A stretch of DNA of 20,693 bases from Polyrhizophydium stewartii. Lineage: Eukaryota; Chytridiomycota; Chytridiomycetes; Rhizophydiales. The stretch is taken from the NCBI GenBank assembly GCA_027604665.1, contig JADGIZ010000185.1:1-20693 (forward strand). The letters are read 5' to 3'. Both the position numbers and the translations under genes were made by a program. Below the pieces are notes generated by a model. The model was not told the DNA's origin, did not search any database, and saw only the letters and a list, made by a program, of their open reading frames with translations. This document shows, one piece after another, positions 8,426 to 16,656 of this stretch. The number at the start of each line of letters is the position of its first letter. The stretch's first letter is position 1.

Positions 8426-8674
8426 CCCGCGTGCTGCAGACAGAGATGATGATATGGAATACAGGGCGGTGATGCAAATCCATCGAGTGTACTTGGACTC
8501 ATAAACACGCTGGGGTAGGTGTTTCCGATAATGTCATTGAAGGCGCCCATAGAGGGCAAAGGCGGGCTGGGGAGGACCGGCAACACCAGAGCGCGGTGCG
8601 CGGTGCTTGGGAGAAGGCGGGGGAGCAGGGGGCGTTGCTGATGCAGCTGTGGAGGAGTGGAGTTGCGCCTGCCA
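8426..8674. other. 249-bp convergent intergenic region
   Basis: This separates the PMR1-like stop (8425) from the RhoGAP stop (8675, other strand). A cataaaca sequence near 8502 on the + strand could serve as a poor polyadenylation signal. The rest is purine-rich GC sequence in which I see no gene. Confidence 0.5.
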
Positions 8675-11600
8675 TCAGTTGGGGTTTCCATCGAAAATCC
8701 ACTCTGTCTGGATGATGATGGCCTCGACCAACGCATTCTGGAACGACATGTTCATCATGTTTGCGTATGCGGCCTGCATGTCGTCGTTGCCCGACGACAG
8801 CACGCGCACGATCGTGGGTCTGGATCAGGGTTGTCAGCCGCCACCGTCCGCCACACAAAGCATGTGTCGCATGGTCGCATCGCACCCAAACACAATTGCG
8901 AGGTTCGACGGCTCCATCTTGTTGATCTCGCTTTGCGCCGCAACGCGCACGAGATGCCTCATCAGAAACTCGAGCACATCGTAATGGATTTTCGGTAGCC
9001 CCTGTACGAGATTTTTGATCTCAATCAGACGCTCGTTGTAGTCATCAAGTCCTGTGTAGCGGTCAGCACAAAAGCGCAACACTGGTGGATAAATACCGGC
9101 GATAACACTGACTCATGCACGCAATGAATCGATCGTAAAACGTAAACGGAATCAGCGGGTCCCTCAACTCGCGAAAGTACACTGCACATCCGGCCCGCAT
9201 CAGCAAGCGTGTCAACGCTGACTGCGCAAGAACACCCAGTGCTCTCACGCTTGAGTAGTCCAGAAACGACGTTCAGATCCAGCGCCTCGTCGTCCAGCTC
9301 GGCAAAGTTGTCTGCGAAGGCGCCAGTCTGTCAGGACTCCAAGCCGCCATCCTGGTGTACGGGACAGCACCCAGTGTCTTTCACCGACTTTGATTGATTT
9401 GCAGCTTGATGCGCTGGATTGTGGCTGCGTTTCCCGACAACCGATAGATTCCCTGGGATGTGAGGCCTGCGCCGGGAACACGCGCGTCAGCACGTTACGC
9501 ACACAGCTTGTACAAAGTTATGCAAGTGCGGCATGCCTCGGTCATCAATCGACTGGATGCACTTTTCGACAAAAAGGGGCACGTTGCGACTTTCTTTCGC
9601 CGCTTGTAGTTCGAGGAACCCGCCAAACGTTGCATCTGCGCGGTATTTTTCGGTCAGCAAGCACGAGAAAAACAGAGCCTCACGAAGCACAACGACCCCA
9701 AATGCCTCACCATCTGGCAAGACGTCGTCCTTCTTGTCCGAGTCGCGAGACGCCGGAGTGTCTTTTTCCTGTTGCTGCGCCATAGTTGGCAGTTGCGCTT
9801 CAGTAACCGCTTTCTTCGATGCCTCGCGTTCCAGCGCAAGGCAGGCGGATCGCTCACCCGTTTGAAGAATGCGTTAAGCTTTGATTTGATTTTTGTCTTG
9901 TTGGTCGAGATGTCGGCCTCCTCGGACTCTGCAACCGAGATGCGCTCCTTCTTCTTGGAGTCCTGCTTGGGCAGCTTCTTATCGTCGACTGCGTGGACGG
10001 TGAGCGTATGCCGCACATCCAACTCCAGAATTGCGCGGCGCACCTTTCTTCTTGGAGCTCGGGTCCACCTTTGGCTCTTCGGCGGCCGGCCTGGTGAACA
10101 ACTTGACCATCACGTTCTCGTACTGACAGGGACAGAATGCGTCAGGAAGCGGGTACGAAAATGTCGCAGCTCCAAGCTCAAGCACAAGCGCACCTCTGCG
10201 GCAGTCGAGGCCTCCTTGGTTGCCTCGGAGATGGTAGTCATCCACTCGCTGACCTCTGACTCGTTCTGCGGTTGCAGCGCCCATATGGCACCGCTGCGCG
10301 TGTGCAGCGTGAACACGGGCTTCTTCTTGGGATCCTTTTCGCGATTGAGCGTGATGGCGTCGAGCGTAACAACGAGCGATGGAACCACGGGCGTCTTTTC
10401 GGAGCGCTGATAGCCCAAAAGCGCACACATGAACCGACGCGTCAGCAGCGATGGCGAGCCAGACCTCGACAGGCACCCGGAGGCACCTTCTTGAGCTTGC
10501 TGGGCTCGTCCTTGTAAAACACGAGATAGCCTACGCATACGATGGCCCAGTGGTTGTGCCACGAGTGCGCACGCTTGGGATCGACGCCACCAAACTCCTT
10601 GCGCGCCTTGTACGCCAGCCAGCCCTCCTTGCGAATCAGCTCGGGCGGCACCATCTCGATGCGCGCCAGGGCTGTGGGCGTTGTCGCGACTTCGCGACCA
10701 GCTGCCGCATCCAGCGCGGGGGGCGGCGGTGGGGCGGGCGGCTGCGCAATTTGATCGTTCCGGGACGGCGGCCGCACGGCGGCGGCGGCGGCGGCGGCGT
10801 GGGCGTCGTGCTGCAGCGAAGATGCGCATGTCAGCCGGGATGCGCAGAGCGACCAAGCCATTACAATGGCGACTACGAGCCTCCTTCTTGGTCTCGGCGT
10901 CGACCGACGGCCGACCCTCGTCATAGAGATTGAGGTTGTCGAATGAGCTGCCCGGGGTGTCGCCGAACGGCGGGTCCCACGATGTCTCGCCGGTGGCCGA
11001 GTTCCAGTAGTACGTCTGGCCGTCTTCGGTGGTGACGATGTTCCACGAGTCCTCTGCAAGATTTTCCTCGGACGCATTCTCGACGTCGTCTGCGGGCTCG
11101 CTATCGGCATTGTCGTCGTCGAGGGTTCGTCCGACAGCCAAGCCGCTAAAGGCGGATGCCTGCGCATGCGAGTCGGAAAGCCGATGTGGTCAGCATCCGG
11201 CGCGATCCCTGGATCCGGCTCATCCGCTCAGATCTGGGGAGATTGGCGCGGCAGGGCGATGCACCGGTCGTCTCACGTTCTGGCGGCGGGAGCCGTCCAC
11301 GGCCCCGAGCACGGGACTTCCGTTGTGCTGCTGGGCGGAGGCGCCAGCAGCCGTGGCGGCTGGTGACGAGGCCGTGGACGCCGTCGCTTTGGTGGGGGAG
11401 GCCGATGAGACAGACTTTGGGTGCTCGACGCCGACCGACGATGCTGCCGTTGCGGGAGCATCAGCTTCGAGCGAGGCCGGCAGACACCACCACAGCGCAC
11501 GGGGGCACCTTCTGGCAGGACGCGGACGTGGTTGGCCGGGAAGAAGCCGGCTGCGGTGCCGATGGTGCCCTCGTACCAGTCCTCGTTGCAGAACTCGGTG

Positions 11601-12001
11601 ACGACGATGCGGTCGCCGGCAACAAACGACAGCTCGTTGTCCTGCGCGGCGGCGACGGCGGTGGCGGCGTGCGCAGAGTCAGCGTGGATTGCGGGCATCG
11701 AGGCACGGCTGCGGGTGGCTGGTGCCGAGCGCCGGGCGTCTGTCGCGGAGCCATGGGTCGCTGCCCGACAGCGGCGCGGCAGGCTCGCGGCCCCTGGCCC
11801 GTCGCCACCGACGCGGGGCCAGAGCGCGACGCGGCGGCGCAGGCGGAAGCCGGCGGCCGGCGCACGAGCGCAGCAGGCGGGGAGGGGCAGGCGGCAGCGG
11901 GCGGTGCGGACCTCCTGCGCATCGTAGTTCCACAGCGCAATGGCGATGCGCTGCTTGGCCGCAGCGTCGCCAGCGAGCGTCACGGGCGCGAGTGTCGACA
12001 T
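8675..12001 (-). CDS. Rho GTPase-activating protein, SH3-WW-PH-RhoGAP architecture, 15 exons
   Basis: Exons from the 5' end (complement): 11912-12001, 11509-11641, 11277-11443, about 10881-11159, 10487-10810, 10194-10406, 10044-10122, 9858-9988, 9684-9774, 9537-9635, 9389-9466, 9249-9311, 9113-9181, 8886-9051, 8675-8819; about 708 residues. SH3 (about 19-74): ALWNYDAQE/DNELSFVAGD, EDWYEGTIG, GFFPANHV. WW (about 165-196): W169 and W191 flank DGQTYYWNSATGETSW. PH (about 284-397): EGWLAYKA to the helix SEVSEWMTTI. RhoGAP (about 495-680): VPLFVEKCIQ, arginine finger in GIYRLSGN (R544), YFRELRDPLIPF, and NLAIVFGPT with the conserved Asn. It should speed GTP hydrolysis by Rho/Rac/Cdc42. The order matches the animal ARHGAP12/15/27 group, including LH after the FG motif and the NQ after the arginine-finger helix. 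The junction between exons 4 and 5 is uncertain: a frame-compatible splice needs a weak GC donor at 10880. Confidence 0.88.
9467..9536 (-). other. GC-AG intron inside the RhoGAP catalytic domain
   Basis: On the minus strand the exon ends CGAG and the intron begins GCATGC, ending CGGCGCAG. No GT donor in the right phase lies nearby. The GC donor joins codons to read DDRGLTSQGIYRLSGN, which matches the RhoGAP consensus residue for residue in spacing. The intron is 70 nt long and contains GTGCTGACG as branch site. Confidence 0.75.
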
Positions 12002-12237
12002 GCCGCGCGGCGGAGTGGGGTCGGGGCGCCGGGGAAGAGGCGGGCGGGTCGCTGCGGTGCAGGGGCGCTGCTTGCGCTGGTGGTCGCAGATCCGGCGTCA
12101 GCGGGCCGTCGCGGCGTGCGGGGGCCGCCGGCCGCGGCGGCGGAGCACCTTCTCGCCTGCGGTGCAGCGCGGCTCGCGGAACGCACGCGGACCGCAGCCG
12201 GGTGCGTGATTTCACGCTGACATGTCCGTTGCCCGCC
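12002..12237. promoter_or_regulatory. 236-bp shared divergent promoter region (RhoGAP / TAF8-like)
   Basis: This lies between the RhoGAP ATG (12001, minus) and the TAF8-like ATG (12238, plus). It is very GC-rich with no TATA box or CT tract visible. ORFs cross it in several frames, but none continues a domain of either neighbour. Promoter role is inferred from the divergent arrangement. Confidence 0.5.
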
Positions 12238-13599
12238 ATGTTGCCAACGGCAGGCTCTGAGCTGCCGCGGCTCTCGGCGCCCGTGCCCGTGCCCGTGCCG
12301 GTGCCCGTGCCGGTGCCCGTGCCCGTCTCGCTCGCCGGAGGGTACCTTGATGCCGCCGCGCACCAGCTTCAGAGCCTGCAGCCCCTCGCTGCAGGGCCCG
12401 AGCTCGACCAGCACGCGGCCCAGTTGCAGCCGCCCGTCCACACGCAGCCGCCCGCGCACATGCCTGCCGCCGTGTCCGCCAGTGCCGCCGCAGCCACAGC
12501 AGCAGCAGCCGCTGCTGCAGTTGCTGCGGCCGAAGAACGTGCGTCCGCGCCAGGTCGCCAATCCGTGCTGCCACTCGGCGGCAGCCTCGTGCGCGAGACG
12601 ATGCAGGCGGCGTGCGCTCGCCTTGTACGGGCAGCGGGCTTCTCGTCCGCCCAGCACGCTGCGCTCGTCGAGCTGGACTCGAACATGCACCACTGTGAGC
12701 CACGCCAGCATATGTTGCGAATACGCTGGCGCACGCTGATGCCCCTCGCCAGACATGCTGCAGGTCTTCAGCAGAATGCGTGTCTACGCAGAGCTCAATG
12801 GCCGCACGACGCCGTGTCTGCAGGACATCGCCCTGGGGCTGTCCTACTTTGGCGTAACCGCCGCAGATCTCAAGGAATATGCAATGACGCTCAAGGATCA
12901 ACGTAAAAAAGTCGGGGAGGCCGTCCAGGCCAAGCGCCAGCGGTCCGATCTCGACCTGGATCTGCCCGACTTTGAATCCGGCGATGCTCCAGATGCAGCC
13001 GCAGCACCGCAAGACACCCACCCAGCGGCGGACGACGGAGTTGAAGCAAAAGATGGTGGGGACGTGACCATGGCCGACAAGGATGAGCCGGACGTCGAGG
13101 CACTCGAGCCTCTGTTCAAGCCAATCTCGCTTCCCGACCCGCCGGATCCGCGGGAGGCCACGGCCAACAACCCCTTCTTTGCCAAGCCGCTTCCCATCGC
13201 AGACTCGCTCGCCGTGCGCCAGAGGCCCAGCTGGATGACCGCGCACTTTCCGCCGTTGCCCGCGCCACACAGCTACTTGTCAACGCCGGTGGGTCCTGAT
13301 GCCACTGTCGCCATCGCAGCATCGGCCTCTCGTGGCCTCAAGAGCTGACTCTTGCACAGATCCAACTGCACCCCGATTCCGAAGGCCTGCGCGAGCGCCA
13401 GTCGAGCGTGCAGCAGGCCAAGCTCATGGAGGCCAACCTGCGCTCGCTGCTGCTGGGCGACATTCTCGGCGAGGGCGTCGGCGCAGGCGCTAATGGCGAT
13501 GGCGCGGTGCCGGACGACTCCGCCCTCGAGCCCGAGGCCCGCGGCATGCTCACGACGTTTGAGCCCGTCAATTACCTGGCAATAAAGTATGGCCGCTGA
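12238..13599 (+). CDS. TAF8: TFIID subunit 8 (TAF8-like), histone-fold protein, 3 exons
   Basis: Exons 12238-12694, 12753-13288 and 13360-13599 encode 410 residues. The N-terminus holds a (Pro-Val)8 repeat and a Gln/Pro/Ala-rich region. Residues about 118-195 form the bromodomain-associated histone fold: ACARLVRAAGFSSAQHAALV, then YMLQVFSRMRVYAELNGR and PCLQDIALGL; the first intron interrupts its central helix (T|AC = Tyr153). An acidic, Pro-rich linker follows, and about 310-331 carry the TAF8 C-terminal motif RPSWMTAHFPPLPAPHSYL. In TFIID, TAF8 pairs with TAF10 through the histone fold and contacts TAF2. The last exon (QQAKLMEANLRSLLLGDIL) is helical. The start is the first in-frame ATG after the divergent promoter; the frame is also open upstream into the RhoGAP 5' exons, which I disregard. 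The histone fold plus the HFPPLP-HSY motif makes the call solid. Confidence 0.88.
12280..12327 (+). repeat. Hexanucleotide coding repeat, (CCCGTG/CCGGTG)8
   Basis: Eight six-base units encode (Pro-Val)8 near the N-terminus of the TAF8-like protein. Units vary only between cccgtg and ccggtg at a synonymous site, with the last unit cccgtc. Confidence 0.9.
13581..13586 (+). terminator. AATAAA hexamer inside the end of the TAF8-like CDS
   Basis: A perfect aataaa lies 10 bases before the TAF8-like stop codon (13597-13599), encoding part of AIKYG. As a poly(A) signal it would place cleavage about 10-30 nt downstream, at or just past the stop and at the first ATG of the next gene. That would let the two genes sit almost end to end. 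Function is inferred. Confidence 0.4.
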
Positions 13600-13669
13600 G
13601 CACCGGGGCTTTGCCACCGTGCTTCGGCGTCCTTGCGTTTGTGCGGCGATCCTCGACTTTGCGGCGAAC

Positions 13670-16599
13670 ATGTCTGGCCGCCTCGAGGCCAGCGAGTCCC
13701 GCGCAGCCAGCGAGGCCGCCGCCGCCGCGGCCACGGTCCTGGCCCCCGACGGCTGGGCGGGCGGGGCCGGACCACAGGCGGCGATGGCGCACGCCACCAC
13801 CGGCCCTCTGGTGCATGCGGCGCTGGAGCCCGGCACCGGCCTCACCGCCCGCCTGCCGGCAGTGTCGGCGGTCGATGCCGCAGACCTCGAGCTCGTAGAG
13901 CAGGTGCTGGCGCTCGTGTCGCGGCCGGGCGTCCCACAGGCATTCCTGCCCGAGAACCCCGCTGCCGTGGCCGTGGCCGCTGCTGCTGCGGCCGTCGGCG
14001 CCACCGGCACCGACCCTCGTGAGCTGCCGCGTGCTCCTGGCGCCTCGCCCGAGCAAGCCCCGCTGACGACACCAAACCGGACAGGGCTCGCGGACATGCG
14101 TGCTGGCGCAAGCAACCCAGGCGCGGCCGCGCCGCTGGTCATGCCGCCGCTGGCCATCCAGGCGCTCGCCCAGATGCCCGCCGCCGCGACGGATCCAGTG
14201 GTGGTGCCGGGAGCTCGCCCGCCTGCCCTCGGGCACCTTGATCCTGGCGCGAGCCACTTTGCGATGGACATGGGCCAGTACGGCGGCGACGTCGCCGTCA
14301 TCCATGCCCTGTCCGAGGCCGCATCGATCGGAAACGTAGCGCAGCTGCAGAACGGCCCCTGCACACCGAATCTGCCTGCGCAGGCCGCCGACCGTCTGGC
14401 GCAGCCGGCCGACCCCAGCAACCGCGCGCCGAGCCCTCATACCCTCGTGTCGCAGATCCTGAGCATATCCCGCCAGCGCAACGCCCCCGAGACGCCCGGG
14501 TCGCATCAACTGGGCACCCAGTCGCCGCTGGTCGAGCGCCGCAAGTCGGCCACTGCTTCCCAGCCGATGGCGGGCGGGAGTCAGACGCCGCTATCAGGCC
14601 GGCCGGACGAGACGTTTTGGGGCGCTCCGTCGGCCAGCACCCAAGACGCTTCGGTGCGCCTGGCAATCAAGCAGATTGAACAGCTGCTGGAGATGAATCT
14701 GTCGCTTCAGGCGCAGCTTGATAAGAAGGCGGAACAGCTCGCCGAGGAGGAGCGGCAAATCCTCGCGCTTCGGCGCAAGGCGCGGTACATGTTCTCGGAG
14801 CGGCTGCTGAAGCTGCGCCGCCAGACATACCGCATCGTGCATTCGCCGCCGTACTTTGTAAACAAGATGAAGCAGGCGAGTTGTCGTGCTGGTGCTCACC
14901 AATGCGTGCGTTGCTGGCATGCTGACGGCGTCAACGGCAGGGCCCTCCTCCGGATGCGCATCTGTGGGGCATCAACGAGCACTTTCCAAAGGTCGACATT
15001 GCATACAATCACTCGAAATGTGCGTGCCTCGTCTCGACGCACTGGCATGCACTGCGGCGCATCGAACGTTGGCAGTTGACTCCCTGCTGCATCTAGGGAC
15101 GAACCGCGAGAGGGTGCAGCTGGAACGAGAGATCATCCGCCAGAACCAGATGCAAATGTGGGTGTTCTCCTGACGTGCTTGCTGTTGAAGCTGCTTCTGA
15201 CAGCTCGAATTGCAAAAGGTTTGATCCAGAGACAGGCGCCATCAATGCGACCCCGTGGGAGCTGCGCACGAACGTGATCGACATTGATTGGAACCAGATT
15301 GCCTGGCGGGTGTGTCCGTCGCGTGCCGGCTGCGAGTACATGGCGCTGTTGGCTGACACACACGATCCAGATGCGCACCAAAACGGCAGCTGACTGCAGG
15401 CAGCTGTGGACCGTGTCGCTGCACGTCCTGATCAACAATGAGCCGTTCAACAAGGAGGAGCTGGCCAATCTCGAGAAAGTGATTGACGAGTTTGGCGGCC
15501 GCAATTGGGTCGAGATTGCGTCAAAGCACGGGGTAAAAGGCAGCCCTGCCGTGCGAGTGCATCGAGAGCCGTGGCGCTGACGCCGCCCAAAGAATTGCAG
15601 GGTTGCCTTTGCGTGCCATTGCGCATATCGCCGCCAGATCAAGCCCCTTTACCGCGGCATGTGAGCAGCACGCTGTTGATATCGGGGCTGCCTCGCACGG
15701 CGGCAGCTTGCTGACCCACGGCTCTGCAGCGGCTGGACGGCGAAGGAGGATGAGCTGCTTGTCAAAGTTGTCGAGCGCACGGGCGGCGGCGACTGGGTCC
15801 AAATCGCGCAGTACTTCAACGGCCGCTCGCCAAAGCAATGCCTGCAAAGATACCGCTTCAAGATTGCGCCTGGCAAGATCAAGGGGCGCTGGCGTCCCGA
15901 GGAAGATGAGGTTTGTGCGCCGTGCTCGCTGTCTCGCTGCTCGCGCCTTTCTGACCGGCGCGATTGGCCGTTGCACCGCAGATGCTGGTCGAGGCTGTGC
16001 GCATCTTTGGGCGCAACTGGAGCCAAGTCGAGACGATGCTGCCGCAGCGCACACAGGTCCAGTGCCGCGAGCGCTACTGCAACAATCTCGACCCAGAACT
16101 GCGCAACGGCAGTTTCTCTGAGGTCGAGATGGAGAAGCTGATGCGGCTGGTTGAGCAGCACGGGTCGCGCAACTGGTCGTTCATTGCCAAGCACTTTGAG
16201 GGTCGCACCGACAGCCATTGCATGCGCGTGTGGAAGCGTGCAATACGTACCATGCTGCCGTCGGAAGTTGGCCGCAAGGGCAGCCCATCTGAATCGCCTG
16301 GGCCCGCTGCCCGTAGCAGCGCTGCAAGCACTGCCAGCAACGAGCGGAAAGACGGCAACGATGGCAACGACGGCAACGACGGCAACAATGGCAATGATGG
16401 CAACAGCAATGATGGCGCAGATCCGCCCGCGCCTCGCTCTGCCGCGCAATCGGCCAAGCCGCGCAAGCGCTCCGCGGCCGCGGTTGACACGGCTCCGCAC
16501 GATGCTGCCGGCGTGGCCTCTGGCGCTGCGCCGCAGCCGACTCCCGCCAAGCGGGCGCGGACGGCCAAGGCCAGAATCCGGCTGCAGCACGCGACCTGA
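13670..16599 (+). CDS. SNAPC4 (SNAP190)-like snRNA-activating complex subunit, 4.5 Myb repeats, 8 exons
   Basis: Exons 13670-14875, 14941-15019, 15097-15157, 15219-15309 (15204 also possible), 15371-15532, 15593-15660, 15730-15910, 15982-16599; 821 residues. An in-frame ATG at 13589 would add 27 residues and overlap the TAF8-like stop by 11 bases. After a long Ala/Pro-rich region comes a coiled coil (about 328-384, KQIEQLLEMNLSLQAQL), then SPPYFVNKMKQ/GPPPD and SKWTNRERVQLEREI. A half Myb repeat (DIDWNQIAWRMRTKTAADCR) and four full ones follow: FNKEELANL-NWVEIASKHG, WTAKEDELL-DWVQIAQ-QCLQRY, WRPEEDEML-NWSQVE-QCRERY and FSEVEMEKL-NWSFIAK-CMRVWK. The half-plus-four plan (Rh, Ra-Rd) and GNCRVAFAC, aligning to the human Ra repeat, point to SNAPC4. 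That protein binds the proximal sequence element of snRNA genes for Pol II and Pol III. The tail has an Asp-Gly-Asn repeat and basic KRARTAKAR. Confidence 0.85.
14876..14940 (+). other. GC-AG intron of the SNAPC4-like gene
   Basis: The exon ends ATGAAGCAG and the intron starts GCGAGT, i.e. a full donor consensus except for GC in place of GT. It contains GCATGCTGACGG as branch site and ends AACGGCAG. The splice is phase 0 and joins KMKQ to GPPPD. GT dinucleotides nearby are in the wrong phase. At 65 nt the intron has ordinary size for this genome. Confidence 0.8.
16351..16416 (+). repeat. Imperfect 9-bp coding repeat (Asp-Gly-Asn)n
   Basis: Seven or so imperfect units of gacggcaac/gatggcaac encode a hydrophilic Asp-Gly-Asn tract between the last Myb repeat and the basic C-terminus of the SNAPC4-like protein. 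All changes keep the reading frame. Confidence 0.85.
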
Positions 16600-16656
16600 G
16601 GACAGGCACATAAATGCATCGCGTCGTCAGAGTCGATTCCTCAAAGTCCAACAGCC
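16600..16656 (+). promoter_or_regulatory. 57-bp gap between SNAPC4-like stop and HEL2-like ATG, with an upstream ATG
   Basis: This tandem gap contains acataaatgcat (about 16608-16619), which could be a TATA-like element or an AATAAA-like signal for the gene before. An ATG at 16614 opens a different frame that runs past the HEL2-like start to 16814. If transcription starts upstream of it, it would be an overlapping upstream ORF, though its context (T at -3) is weak compared with the HEL2-like ATG (A at -3... acagccATGG, G at +4). Confidence 0.35.

Noticed and set aside
8895..8915. GGTTCGA-like tRNA B-box resemblance
   Set aside because: It lies within RhoGAP exon 14 coding sequence and has no pairing acceptor or anticodon arms.
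11689..12237. Upstream extension of the TAF8-like frame
   Set aside because: The frame is open only because the DNA is GC-rich. It runs antisense over RhoGAP exon 1 and its first intron, and encodes Arg/Gly-rich sequence unrelated to TAF8.
12212..13270. 352-codon minus-strand ORF opposite TAF8-like gene
   Set aside because: It is antisense to the histone-fold coding exons and ends in an Arg/Ala/Pro run caused by the Pro-Val repeat on the other strand.
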